This document shows positions 25,893 to 35,045 of a DNA stretch of 64,000 nucleotides, piece by piece. Source of the stretch: Oceaniovalibus sp. ACAM 378 (GTDB lineage: Bacteria > Pseudomonadota > Alphaproteobacteria > Rhodobacterales > Rhodobacteraceae); the NCBI RefSeq assembly GCF_008085915.1, contig NZ_VSJK01000004.1:186001-250000 (forward strand). Reading direction: 5' to 3'. The notes beneath the pieces were generated by a model. That model had not been told where the DNA came from. It saw only the letters and a list, made by a program, of their open reading frames with translations, and made no database searches. Made by a program: the position numbers and the translations under genes. Each line of letters begins with the position of its first letter. Position 1 is the stretch's first letter.

Positions 25893-26615
25893 ATGATCCC
25901 AATGTCGAAAATTGCCGCCCACGAGGGCCCGGTATCGGGTGCCATGGTCGATCCCCATGCGCGTGGCTTGTTCGATGCCGATATCGCGCTGGCGCTGTGT
26001 GATCCCCGTGCGCCATTGGGCGGGTTGCTCAGCCCCGAACGGGCCGGCATGGGCCGCATGGTCGACAAGCGGCAGCGCGAATTCACCGCCGGGCGGGTGG
26101 CGGCACACCGGGCGATGGCCGAGCTGGGCTATCCGGCGCAACCGGTTCTACCGGGTGCCGACCGCGCGCCGATCTGGCCCGACGGCCTGATGGGCAGCCT
26201 GTCGCACTGTGATTCCCTGTGTATCTGCGCCATGGGCCGGTCGCGCGATGTGCAATCGCTGGGTGTTGACGTCGAAGAGGACGCGCCGCTGGACGCCGAG
26301 TTGTTCGATGCCATCCTTACCCCGCCCGAACGCAATTGGCTGGATAATCAGCCCGCCGACGAGATGGGCCGGTTGGCGCGTCTGCTGTTCAGCGCGAAAG
26401 AGACGGCCTACAAGGCGCAATACCCCCTGAGCCGGACCGTGTTGGACTTTGAGTCCATTTCCATCGAACTTGTCCTTGAAACAGGGCGTTACGATGCGAT
26501 CTTCATGCACTCCGTCGGCCCTTTCGCAACCGGAACACGGCTGTCGGGGCGGTTCGTTCGTGCGCAGGGCCTGATCCTGACCGGGATCACCCTGCGCCGT
26601 CGTCCCGGCGGCTGA
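25893..26615 (+). CDS. 4'-phosphopantetheinyl transferase (EntD/Sfp superfamily)
   Basis: Encodes 240 residues. Diagnostic motifs are GSLSHCDSLC, SLGVDVEEDAPL (magnesium-binding Asp) and FSAKETAYKAQYP (W/FxxKE..K). It transfers phosphopantetheine from CoA to carrier-protein serines, here most likely Ser1784 of the PKS and Ser1434 of the NRPS. ATG 25893 begins four bases after the NRPS stop; the longer frame from 25767 would overlap the NRPS gene heavily and is unlikely. The EntD-like form with the SHC motif is common in siderophore and natural-product clusters of proteobacteria. Confidence 0.93.
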   Translation: MIPMSKIAAHEGPVSGAMVDPHARGLFDADIALALCDPRAPLGGLLSPERAGMGRMVDKRQREFTAGRVAAHRAMAELGYPAQPVLPGADRAPIWPDGLMGSLSHCDSLCICAMGRSRDVQSLGVDVEEDAPLDAELFDAILTPPERNWLDNQPADEMGRLARLLFSAKETAYKAQYPLSRTVLDFESISIELVLETGRYDAIFMHSVGPFATGTRLSGRFVRAQGLILTGITLRRRPGG

Positions 26616-26623
26616 GAACCGCG

Positions 26624-27601
26624 ATGTTTCACCTCACTCGTCGCGCGGCACTGGGGTTGACGGGCGCAGCCAGCCTTGCCGCTGCCGGGGTTGTCGCCGG
26701 ATTTGCCACCGCGCCGCGCCTGCCCTCGGCGGGCCGGATTGCCGCCGCCTATGCCACACCCTTATCGCCGCCCAAGGCCCCGATGGCGGTGTTCCATCTG
26801 GGTCACAGTCTGGTCGGGCGCGACATGCCCGCAATGCTGGCGCAACTGGCCACGGCGGCGTTCGGCGGTGGTTCGGGCCACAGGTATGACAGTCAGTTGG
26901 GCTGGGGCACTTCGCTGCGCGAACATTGGGACCCCGCGCTGCCGGTCAACGGATTCACCAGCGAAAACGCCCACAACCGGTTTCGCCCCGCCCGCGATGC
27001 CATCGGCTCGGGCGGGTATGACGCGGTGATCCTGACCGAGATGATAGAACTTCTGGACGCGGTGAAATATCACGACAGCGGCGAATACCTGCACCGGTGG
27101 GCCGATCTGGCGCGACGGGCAAACCCTGCAACCCGGGTGTATCTGTACGAAACCTGGCACCCTTTGGACGATCCCGCCGGGTTTCTTGCGCGGTTGGACG
27201 CCGATCTGCCGAACCTCTGGGAAGGTCGCTTGCTGGCCGCAGATCTGGCGCGGCAAACTGAGCGCCCGATTCACGTGATCCCTGCCGGTCAGGTGCTGGC
27301 CCGCGTTGTGCGGCGGGCCGAGTCCGCGCCGCTGCCCGGGTTGGCGCGCCGCGAAGATCTGTTCGCCGTTGCCCCAGACGGCACCCGCGATCCGATCCAT
27401 CTGAACGATCTGGGGGCCTATCTGGTGGCGTTGACCCATTTTGCCGTGCTGTATCATCGCCCGCCGAGTGGCCTGCCGCACCGCCTGTTGCGGGCTGACG
27501 GATCACCTGCCGATGCCCCGTCTGGCGCGGCGGCGGCGCTGATGCAGGCGGCGGTCTGGGAGACGGTCATCGCCTATCCGAAAACCGGGGTGAGGGCATG
27601 A
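26624..27601 (+). CDS. exported SGNH-hydrolase-like protein (Tat-type signal)
   Basis: Encodes 325 residues. The N-terminus MFHLTRRAALGLTG with an Ala/Val-rich core looks like a twin-arginine signal. The body opens with VFHLGHSLVGRDMP, where GHS replaces the GDS nucleophile block of SGNH hydrolases, and ends with DPIHLNDLGAY, a good DxxH catalytic block. Related enzymes remove or transfer acyl groups on carbohydrates, so a periplasmic polysaccharide O-acyl esterase or transferase is plausible. It begins eight bases after the PPTase stop and overlaps the following paralogue by four bases (ATGA). Confidence 0.7.
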   Translation: MFHLTRRAALGLTGAASLAAAGVVAGFATAPRLPSAGRIAAAYATPLSPPKAPMAVFHLGHSLVGRDMPAMLAQLATAAFGGGSGHRYDSQLGWGTSLREHWDPALPVNGFTSENAHNRFRPARDAIGSGGYDAVILTEMIELLDAVKYHDSGEYLHRWADLARRANPATRVYLYETWHPLDDPAGFLARLDADLPNLWEGRLLAADLARQTERPIHVIPAGQVLARVVRRAESAPLPGLARREDLFAVAPDGTRDPIHLNDLGAYLVALTHFAVLYHRPPSGLPHRLLRADGSPADAPSGAAAALMQAAVWETVIAYPKTGVRA

Positions 27602-30006
27602 GCTGGCTGTCTGCGCTGACTGGCGTGCTGATGGTCGGTCATTCGCTGATCGGGCCGGACCAGCCCGAAATGCTGGAACAGATGCTGGCGGCGGGCGGAC
27701 ACCCTGTCAGCGTCGAGGCACAGATCATCAACGGCGCGCCGCTGCAATGGAACTGGTCCCATGGCCCCGAGGCTGAAGGTGTCGACGCCCGTGCGCGGCT
27801 GGCCCGTGGCGGGATCGGCGCGCTGATCCTGACCGAGGCCGTGCCACTGGCCAACCACCTGCAGTGGAGCGACAGCGCCGGTCAAATTGCCCTGTGGGGT
27901 GATGCGGCGCGTATGGAAAACCCGGATGTGCGGGTGTTCGTGCTGGAGACATGGCACAGTCTGGACAGTGGCACCGGTGCGCCCGTGGCCTATGACGACG
28001 GTGCCGGGGTGCCTTGGCGTCAGCGGCTGAACGATGACCTGCCCGCATGGCAGGCGCTGGCGGGGGATGCGGTTCTGATCCCCGCCGGGCAGGCCATGGG
28101 GCGGCTTTCAGACGCGATCATTGCCGGAACGGTGCCCGGCCTGTCAGACATCAGTGATCTGTTCGCCGATGACATCCACCCGAACGCCATCGGGCATTAT
28201 TTCGTCGCGCTGGTCAGCTATGCCGCGCTGACCGAACAGTCGCCTGTCGGCCTGCCCTTGACGTTGAAAGACCGCTATGGCGGGGCGTTCCCTGCGCCGG
28301 ACGCGGGGTTTGGCCAGCGTTTGCAAGAGATCGCCGGTGAGGTTGTCGCTGATCTGTCGGGCGTAACATTTGCCCCGGTCGCGGACCGATTGCCCGCCAA
28401 CGCCCCGCTAGCAGCCGCAACGCCCACGCCCCCCCGCGCAACGTCGATTCCTGCGATGCCGAACGGCATAGCCATCGGGCTGGCCGGGGTCGACGACTGG
28501 TCGACACAGCAGCCGTTTCTTGACGTGATGAAAACCGCCCGCCCGTGGATCGGCCATCTGCCGGGCCAATGGGGCGGGGTTGAATACTCGGACCTGCTCG
28601 CGCGCGGCCTGCTTGACGATGACGGCTGGCCAAAGGAAAAGCCCGGCGACCTGAGCGCGATCGGCACCGTGATCCTGACCGATCTGCCCGCCGGGGCCAC
28701 ATCGACCGCCGGGCAATATCGCCTGCGTTTTGACGGCAACGGCATTGTCGAGCCGAAGGGCCGCGCCACCAACATCCGGTACGGACGCAACGAGGTCACA
28801 TTCAGTTTTACCCCCGGCCCCGGTCTGGTCGACCTCCGCATCCAACGCTCTGACCCGGCGGATCCGGTCCGCAACATCACCGTCGTGCAACAGGATCACG
28901 CCGCCGCATTCGACGCGGGCGCGGTCTTCAACCCCGACTGGATCGCGCGGCTGGACGGGTTCGCCGTGGTGCGGTTCATGGATTGGATGGCGACGAACGG
29001 TTCGCACCAATCCGCCTGGGCCGACCGACCCCGCCCCGGCGATTTCAGCTTTGCGATCAAGGGCGTGCCCGTCGAAGTGATGCTGGAACTGGCCAACACC
29101 CTGAACGCCGATCCCTGGTTCAACATGCCGCATCTGGCCGATGACGCCTATGTCACCGGTTTTGCCGAAATGGTCCGCGACGGGCTGCCCCCCGGACGGC
29201 GGGCCTTTGTCGAGTTCAGCAACGAAGTGTGGAACTGGCAGTTTGAACAGGCGGCATGGGCCGATGCCATGGCGCAGGAACGCTGGGGCGCGCGGGATGC
29301 TTGGGTTCAGTTTTACGCCCTGCGCGCCGCCGAGGTTGCCGCGCTGTGGTCGGACGTGTTGCCCCGCGACCGGCTGATCAATGTGCTAGGCACCCAGACC
29401 GGCTGGCTCGGGCTTGAGGATGTGATCCTGAACGCGCCGCTGTATATGGCCGAGAACCCGGCGAACCTGCGCCCGGCCGAGGCCTTTGAGGCCTATGCGG
29501 TCACCGGATACTTCGGCGGCTTTCTGGGCACATCCGAGCGGGCGGATATGGTGCAGGAATGGCTGGCGCAAAGCCGTGCGCGCGATCCGGGCCGCCCCTT
29601 TGCCCATGCCATCGCGCTGGCCGCACAGGAACTTTTGGACGGAAGCGTCAATGGGCAGGCCGAAGATACGCTTGCCGATCTTCTGAACCGTGTCCTGCCG
29701 TATCACGCGCGGATCGCCCGGGAAAACGGGCTGGCGCTTGTGATGTACGAGGGTGGAACCCATGCGGTCGGCATCGGCCCGATGGTGGACGACGAGGCCC
29801 TGTCGGAGTTTCTGATCGCCCTGAACTATTCCGATGAAATGGGCGCGCTTTACAGCAGGCTGATCGATGGGTGGCGCGATTTGGGCGGTGAGCTGTTCAA
29901 TGCCTTTGTCGATGTGCAGGCACCGACAAAATGGGGCAGTTGGGGCGCGCTGAGGCATCTGGACGACGAAAATCCACGCTGGAACGCACTGTTGGCCGGA
30001 CAATGA
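27598..30006 (+). CDS. two-domain protein: SGNH-hydrolase-like N-terminus fused to glycoside-hydrolase-like C-terminus
   Basis: Encodes 802 residues. The first 240 residues are a paralogue of the preceding gene product (LMVGHSLIGPDQPEM; DDIHPNAIGHYF). After a Pro/Ala linker (about 265-290) comes a domain with clan GH-A traits: an acid/base-type Asn542-Glu543 in FSNEVWNW and a candidate nucleophile Glu718 in VMYEGGTH, about 175 residues later. This suggests a retaining glycosidase acting on the exopolysaccharide, coupled to deacylation. A clear signal peptide is not obvious; the first 12 residues are only weakly hydrophobic. It overlaps both neighbours by four bases. A non-catalytic glycan-binding role is an alternative. 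Confidence 0.65.
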   Translation: MSWLSALTGVLMVGHSLIGPDQPEMLEQMLAAGGHPVSVEAQIINGAPLQWNWSHGPEAEGVDARARLARGGIGALILTEAVPLANHLQWSDSAGQIALWGDAARMENPDVRVFVLETWHSLDSGTGAPVAYDDGAGVPWRQRLNDDLPAWQALAGDAVLIPAGQAMGRLSDAIIAGTVPGLSDISDLFADDIHPNAIGHYFVALVSYAALTEQSPVGLPLTLKDRYGGAFPAPDAGFGQRLQEIAGEVVADLSGVTFAPVADRLPANAPLAAATPTPPRATSIPAMPNGIAIGLAGVDDWSTQQPFLDVMKTARPWIGHLPGQWGGVEYSDLLARGLLDDDGWPKEKPGDLSAIGTVILTDLPAGATSTAGQYRLRFDGNGIVEPKGRATNIRYGRNEVTFSFTPGPGLVDLRIQRSDPADPVRNITVVQQDHAAAFDAGAVFNPDWIARLDGFAVVRFMDWMATNGSHQSAWADRPRPGDFSFAIKGVPVEVMLELANTLNADPWFNMPHLADDAYVTGFAEMVRDGLPPGRRAFVEFSNEVWNWQFEQAAWADAMAQERWGARDAWVQFYALRAAEVAALWSDVLPRDRLINVLGTQTGWLGLEDVILNAPLYMAENPANLRPAEAFEAYAVTGYFGGFLGTSERADMVQEWLAQSRARDPGRPFAHAIALAAQELLDGSVNGQAEDTLADLLNRVLPYHARIARENGLALVMYEGGTHAVGIGPMVDDEALSEFLIALNYSDEMGALYSRLIDGWRDLGGELFNAFVDVQAPTKWGSWGALRHLDDENPRWNALLAGQ

Positions 30007-30830
30007 GCGTCAGCGTCATTCTGCCCGCCCATAACGAGGCCGAGTGGATTGGCGGGTGTCTGGATGCGTTGCTGGCGTCGGACCACCCGCAGGTGCAGGT
30101 GATCGTGGTCGCCAACGGCTGCACCGATGACACCGCCGATCTGGCGCGCGCCCGGATCGACGCGGCAGCGACCAAGGGTTGGGAGCTGAGCGTTATCGAC
30201 ACGGCCACTGGCGGCAAGCTCTCTGCGCTCAACATCGGCGACGCGGCCGCGACCGGGGCGATCCGGGTTTATCTGGACGCCGATGTGGTGATTTCGCCGG
30301 CTTTGCTGGGTCAGATCGCCGGCGCGCTGGACGGGCCCGAGCCGCGCTATGCTACGGGAACACCCCGGGTGGTGCGGGCCCAAACGGCGGTGACCCGTGC
30401 CTATGCCCGGCTGTGGGTCACCCTGCCCTTTGTCACCCGTGACGCGCCCGGTTTCGGGCTGTTCGCGGTGAACGAAGCGGGGCGGAAACGCTGGGGCGAT
30501 TGGCCGGATATCATATCAGACGACACCTTCGCCCGGCTGCACTTTGCCCCGGCGGAGCGGCTGCGCCTGCCCGCCGCCTATGACTGGCCGATGGTCGAGG
30601 GCTTCGCCAATCTGGTGCGGGTGCGGCGGCGGCAGAACGCCGGTGTGGCCGAATTTGCGCGGCGTCATCCCGAACTGCTGGCCAATGACGCCACACCGGG
30701 CGTCGGGGCGATTGGCGCGCTACGCCGTCTGTTGAGCGACCCTTTGGGGTTTGCCACCTATGCAGCGGTTACGCTGGCGGTGAAGACGCCGCTGTTCAAC
30801 AGCCGCAATCGCTGGGTGCGCGGACGCTGA
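30003..30830 (+). CDS. family 2 glycosyltransferase
   Basis: Encodes 275 residues: MSVSVILPAHNEAEWIGGCL opening, VVANGCTDDTAD, the metal site YLDADVVI, and ISDDTFARL in the acceptor region. It is short, without the C-terminal membrane helices seen in processive synthases, so it probably adds a single residue. ATG 30003 overlaps the stop of the SGNH-GH gene (ATGA). It is the last gene of the rightward operon, converging on the GT4 gene with 13 bases between stops. Confidence 0.88.
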   Translation: MSVSVILPAHNEAEWIGGCLDALLASDHPQVQVIVVANGCTDDTADLARARIDAAATKGWELSVIDTATGGKLSALNIGDAAATGAIRVYLDADVVISPALLGQIAGALDGPEPRYATGTPRVVRAQTAVTRAYARLWVTLPFVTRDAPGFGLFAVNEAGRKRWGDWPDIISDDTFARLHFAPAERLRLPAAYDWPMVEGFANLVRVRRRQNAGVAEFARRHPELLANDATPGVGAIGALRRLLSDPLGFATYAAVTLAVKTPLFNSRNRWVRGR

Positions 30831-30843
30831 ACGCGTCGCGCGA

Positions 30844-32055
30844 TCAGGCCCGGGCGGCCACCGCATCGCGGATATGAGCGGCCAGTTTTGCCGCCTCGGT
30901 GTCGATGTTGTGGCGGGCGAGCACCCGGGCACGTCCGGCCTGCCCCATGGCAATGCGCGTGACGCGGGGCGTTTCGTCAAGTTCTGCGATGGCATCGGCC
31001 AAGGCCGCCACATCGCCTGCGGGCACCAGCCATCCGGCATCGGGAGTCAACAGTTCCGGCGTGCCCGCGATATAGGTTGCGATGACCGGACGACCGGCGG
31101 CCATCGATTCCATCACCACCATGGGCAGACCTTCGGCAAAGCTCGGCATCACCAAGGCATGTGCCGCCGCCAATTCGCCATTCACCCGGTCCTCGTCTAC
31201 CCAGCCGGTCAGGGTGATCCGGTCCTGCAATCGATGGGTTTCAATCGCGCGTTCCAGATCGCCGCGCATGGGTCCGTCGCCCAGAAGGGTCAGATGCAGG
31301 TCGGGGTGACTGTCCCTTAGCCGCGCCATCGCCAGAACCAGCACCATCTGGCCCTTCTGCTCGACAAACCGTCCGATCGCCGCGATCCGGGTCGGGCCAT
31401 TGGGCACCGGTGTCGGATCGGCAAAGGCGGCGGGTTCAATACCGCAATGAATGACCTTGATCTTGTCCCAGTCGCGAAAGGCCGCCCAGCGTGACAGTTG
31501 ACTGCGCCCGAACTGGCTGATCGCGACGGCAAAGGCGGAATGCTCTACTTTCGCCGCCAGAGACAGAGCGCGGGGTTCGTCGAATTCTTCCGGGCCATGG
31601 GTGGTGAAACTGTATTGCGGCGCCCCAAGGGCATGGGCCAGCATTGCGACCTCGGTTGCATTGGTGCCAAAATGACTGTGAATGTGACATAAGCCCGCCG
31701 TGGCGCACAGATCGGCCACATGCGCCGCCTCGGCGAGATAGGCGAGCCGGCGCAGCGGGTTGCCCCCCGCGTTGCGCGCCATCCGCCATGCCAGCCGCGC
31801 CGCCGACAGAGTGGCCCGCGGTTTGCGAACCGCCCGCCCGATCAGCCCCGCAAACAATGCCGCCAACCCGCGATCAAGGACATAGCTAGTGCGCTCTTGC
31901 TCGTCGCGATTTCGCGGATCGTCCAGCGCCATCTCAGGCCGTCGCATGGCCAGCCGCGTGACCTGAAATCCCGCCCGTTCAAGCGCCTGCACCTCGCGCC
32001 GGATAAAACTGTGCGACGGCATCGGATAGGTGTTCAGGACATAAGCGATCTTCAC
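30844..32055 (-). CDS. family 4 glycosyltransferase (GT-B fold)
   Basis: Encodes 403 residues. The N-terminal acceptor domain begins MKIAYVLNTYPMPSHSFIRREVQ, as in GumH/RfaB-type enzymes. The donor domain has RIAAIGRFVEQKGQ, LTLLGDGPMRGDLE and the E-x7-E motif PSFAEGLPMVVMESMAAG. It is cytoplasmic, adding a sugar to the lipid-linked repeat unit. It is divergent from the flippase gene (177 bases between starts). Confidence 0.93.
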   Translation of the reverse strand: MKIAYVLNTYPMPSHSFIRREVQALERAGFQVTRLAMRRPEMALDDPRNRDEQERTSYVLDRGLAALFAGLIGRAVRKPRATLSAARLAWRMARNAGGNPLRRLAYLAEAAHVADLCATAGLCHIHSHFGTNATEVAMLAHALGAPQYSFTTHGPEEFDEPRALSLAAKVEHSAFAVAISQFGRSQLSRWAAFRDWDKIKVIHCGIEPAAFADPTPVPNGPTRIAAIGRFVEQKGQMVLVLAMARLRDSHPDLHLTLLGDGPMRGDLERAIETHRLQDRITLTGWVDEDRVNGELAAAHALVMPSFAEGLPMVVMESMAAGRPVIATYIAGTPELLTPDAGWLVPAGDVAALADAIAELDETPRVTRIAMGQAGRARVLARHNIDTEAAKLAAHIRDAVAARA

Positions 32056-32232
32056 CGGGGGCTCCTGTTACAGCGCCCGTTCCGGGCTGCGATGTGGTCC
32101 GGTCTGGCATGCCACAATGCGCAAGGCGAGGCGCAACTGTGGCGCTGCGGGGAAATTCTGCTGCGGCCACTGGCATTCCTTCGATATGTCCCGCAGAACA
32201 CTGTGCAGGGCGGCAGACAGGAACCAGATGGC

Positions 32233-33594
32233 ATGAATTCTATGATGGCGGCATTCCGGGGCTCGCGTCTGCGCTCGCGCGCGTTGCGCAGTGCGTCCTG
32301 GATCCTGATCGGATACTCTGGCAGCCAAGGCATGCGGCTGGCGGCAAACCTGATCCTGACCCGTCTGCTGTTTCCCGAAGCGTTCGGGATGATGGCTCTG
32401 GTCGGGGTCGTGACCGTGGGTCTGGCGATGTTTTCCGATGTCGGGATCAGCCCGTCGATTTCGCAAAGCCCACGCGGCGAAGACCCGGATTTCCTCAACA
32501 CGGCATGGACGATTCAGGTGATCCGTGGGGTGGCTTTGTGGCTCACCTCATGTGTGTTGGCATGGCCGGTGGCGTGGTTTTACGACGCGCCGGACCTGGC
32601 GCTGTACCTGCCGGTCGCCGGTCTGTCGCTGCTGATTGCCGGATTCAACCCGACGCGGATTGAAACGGCGCAGCGACGGCTGCTGGTTGGACGGCTGACC
32701 CTGCTGGATCTGGCCGGTCAGGCCGTCGCGATCATTGCGATGGTGGTTCTGGCCTGGGTGTTCCAGTCGGTCTGGGCGCTGGTGGTTGGCACAGTGATCG
32801 GCGCGCTGGCGACGCTGCTGCTGACCCACATGGGGTTGCCGGGGCTGGTCAACCGGTTTCGCTGGGAAACGGCGGCGGCGGACGAGTTGATCCGGTTCGG
32901 CAAATGGATATTTCTGTCCACGGCATTCTGGTTCCTCAGCTCTCAGGGGGACAAGGCGATCCTTGGCAAATTCCTGAGCCTTGAGACGCTTGGGGTTTAC
33001 AACATCGGTTACTTTCTGGCGGCCTTTCCCCTCGCGTTGGCCCATGCGGTATCGGGCAAGGTGCTGATCCCGATCTACCGCGAGGCCCCGCCAAAGGATT
33101 CGCCCGCCAATGCGGCAAAGCTGCGGCGTCTGCGCCATGCCCTTGGGCTGTCGATTCTGGCGCTTTTGCTGGTGGCGGCACTGCTGGGGCCGGCGATTGT
33201 CGATCTGCTGTATGATGCGCGCTATACCCATTCCGGCGCGATGCTGGTTTTGCTGGCGGTGGCGCAGATTTCACAGGTTGCCGGTCTGACCTATGATCAG
33301 GCGGCCTTGGCGGCGGGGGATTCGCGGCGATTTTTCGTATTTTCCTGCCTGCGCGCGATTTTGCAGGTCGGGCTGCTGCTGATCGGAGTCACCCTGTTCG
33401 GGCTGATCGGCGCGCTGGTTGCCACGGGGATCGCGATGCTTGCCACCCATCCGATTGCCATCTGGCTGGCGCGGCGTCACGGGGTCTGGGATCCGCTGCA
33501 TGACGCATTGATTTTCGGCATCGGCGGCATCGGTGCCGCGCTGGCGCTCTGGCTGCATTGGGGTGCGATACTGGCAATGGCCGCCGCAACCTGA
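32233..33594 (+). CDS. lipopolysaccharide/exopolysaccharide flippase (MOP superfamily, Wzx/ExoT-like)
   Basis: Encodes 453 residues with 11-12 hydrophobic segments throughout. The N-terminal signature SASWILIGYSGSQGMRLAANLILTR is cut here to its core (GYSGSQGMRLAAN and LILTRLLFPEAFG), typical of polysaccharide-biosynthesis flippases that move undecaprenyl-linked repeat units across the inner membrane. The frame is open back to 31720 over the GT4 gene; ATG 32233 is the first start that leaves a normal leader before the first membrane helix. An ATG 12 bases later (MMAAF) is an alternative. Confidence 0.88.
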   Translation: MNSMMAAFRGSRLRSRALRSASWILIGYSGSQGMRLAANLILTRLLFPEAFGMMALVGVVTVGLAMFSDVGISPSISQSPRGEDPDFLNTAWTIQVIRGVALWLTSCVLAWPVAWFYDAPDLALYLPVAGLSLLIAGFNPTRIETAQRRLLVGRLTLLDLAGQAVAIIAMVVLAWVFQSVWALVVGTVIGALATLLLTHMGLPGLVNRFRWETAAADELIRFGKWIFLSTAFWFLSSQGDKAILGKFLSLETLGVYNIGYFLAAFPLALAHAVSGKVLIPIYREAPPKDSPANAAKLRRLRHALGLSILALLLVAALLGPAIVDLLYDARYTHSGAMLVLLAVAQISQVAGLTYDQAALAAGDSRRFFVFSCLRAILQVGLLLIGVTLFGLIGALVATGIAMLATHPIAIWLARRHGVWDPLHDALIFGIGGIGAALALWLHWGAILAMAAAT

Positions 33595-33608
33595 CCGCAA
33601 ATGATCGG

Positions 33609-33631
33609 TGACCGGGTGCCCGCCCCGGTCA
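33609..33631. terminator. hairpin between convergent flippase and chain-length genes
   Basis: TGACCGGG (33609-33616) pairs perfectly with CCCGGTCA (33624-33631) over a seven-base loop. It lies 15 bases after the flippase stop and overlaps the stop codon of the convergent Wzz-like gene, so it could serve both strands. There is no T-run. Confidence 0.45.
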
Positions 33632-34927
33632 GTCCCGCGGGCTGGGGCTGGCGGTGGGGCGCATGCCGATCAGCCGGTAGAATGCACCACGCAGCCTGAC
33701 CGAAAGCGGTCTGCGCACCGGTCGGGCCGCCAGATAGGGAATTGACACGACAGGCATGATCCCCACTTCGCGTTTCATCTGTGCGGCGGTCCGGATCACG
33801 CCGCTGCGCCAGTCAAGCACAAAGGCAATCCCCAGCGCCCCCAGAACGCTGGCGAGCGCCCCCATCAGAGCCAGCTTCTTCTTGCTTGAGGTATAGGGAT
33901 AGTCGGGCAGCGACGCGGCCTCGATCACCGTCATGGACTCGGCGTTGTGCTGCGCCTCCAACCGCACGCCGACCTCGGCTTCGGCGCGGCGGGTCGCGGC
34001 CACGTCCATCTGGCTTTGGAACTGTTGCAACTGACGCTCAAAGGCGGCCAGTTCACGCTCAACCGCTGGATTCGTCTCGATGATATCGGAGAGTTGCGCC
34101 GCCCGGTCGACCAGCAGAGCGCGCTGTTGGTCCAGCGATCCAAGCTGCGAATTCAGTTCGGCAGTTTCGCGTTCGACGGTTGCGCGCCTGCCGTTGCTGT
34201 CGACGCGCTCCAACTGTCGCTGAACGGTGATCCGTGTGCGGTCGATCTCGAGGATGGCCTGATTGATCGTCGCCACCTCGGCCCGGCGGACTTCGAGCGT
34301 TCCGGGGTTGGCAAGATCGTTCTCAGCGCGGAACACTTCGATCCGTTCTTCCAGAGCGCTGATCTCGGCGATCAGCGCCGCTTCGCGCCGGGCGAAGAAT
34401 TCCAATGTCGCGCGGGTCTGTTCGACGCGTGAATCGATGCTGAGTGCGATTGTGCGGTCGGAAAACTCTTGCGCCACGGCCTGCGCCTGTTCGGCGGTGG
34501 GCATCTCGGCACTGATCGTCAGAACGGCCACCGTGCCGTCATCGCCGTACCCCTCGCGCACCGCAGCCACGCCTTCGATGCGCACCGACTGGCGCAGGCG
34601 GTTGACCTTTTCCGTCAACGTCGCCTCGGGCGTGTCCTTATAAAGTGCGAATTTCTCGATGATGCTTTGCAGGCTGGCACGCGCCATGATCTGCTGTTCG
34701 ATCAGTTGCAGCCGCCGCGCCGTCGATCCTGCGACGGTGGACGGGGCAAGTTCATTGGCGATGCGCGGGCGTTCGATCTGGATCACCTCGGACGCCCGGA
34801 ACATGTGTTGCTTTTTCTGCGCATGGATCAACGACACGAAACAGCCCAGCAGGACAAGCCCGACGATTAAGCGAAAATGCCGCCTGAGCATATCGACCAA
34901 ATCGTCGAGGGAATGGATCGGTCCCAT
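33629..34927 (-). CDS. Wzz/Wzc-type chain-length determinant, polysaccharide co-polymerase
   Basis: Encodes 432 residues from ATG 34927 (a GTG at 34936 is also possible). It has an N-terminal membrane helix (about 19-38, LIVGLVLLGCFVSLIHA), a long periplasmic region with coiled-coil heptads (about 165-330), and a C-terminal helix preceded by the proline motif region ASLPDYPYTSSKKKL (about 350-385). This is the PCP-2a-like layout without the kinase domain, which is encoded by the next gene. It controls polymer length and probably export with the CpsD-like partner. Confidence 0.88.
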   Translation of the reverse strand: MGPIHSLDDLVDMLRRHFRLIVGLVLLGCFVSLIHAQKKQHMFRASEVIQIERPRIANELAPSTVAGSTARRLQLIEQQIMARASLQSIIEKFALYKDTPEATLTEKVNRLRQSVRIEGVAAVREGYGDDGTVAVLTISAEMPTAEQAQAVAQEFSDRTIALSIDSRVEQTRATLEFFARREAALIAEISALEERIEVFRAENDLANPGTLEVRRAEVATINQAILEIDRTRITVQRQLERVDSNGRRATVERETAELNSQLGSLDQQRALLVDRAAQLSDIIETNPAVERELAAFERQLQQFQSQMDVAATRRAEAEVGVRLEAQHNAESMTVIEAASLPDYPYTSSKKKLALMGALASVLGALGIAFVLDWRSGVIRTAAQMKREVGIMPVVSIPYLAARPVRRPLSVRLRGAFYRLIGMRPTASPSPRD

Positions 34928-35045
34928 GGGAATCACTCACTTTTCGGTATGCGCCGTGTATCAGGGCGGACGGGTCGAGGTCTGTCGAACTGGGTGTCGG
35001 GTCGGGGTCGGTCGGCGGGAGCAGCGTCAGGGTTGGTCGGAACGT

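Noticed and set aside
31720-32232. N-terminal extension of the flippase frame
   Set aside because: It would overlap the GT4 gene on the other strand and adds Arg-rich, non-membrane sequence unlike flippases.
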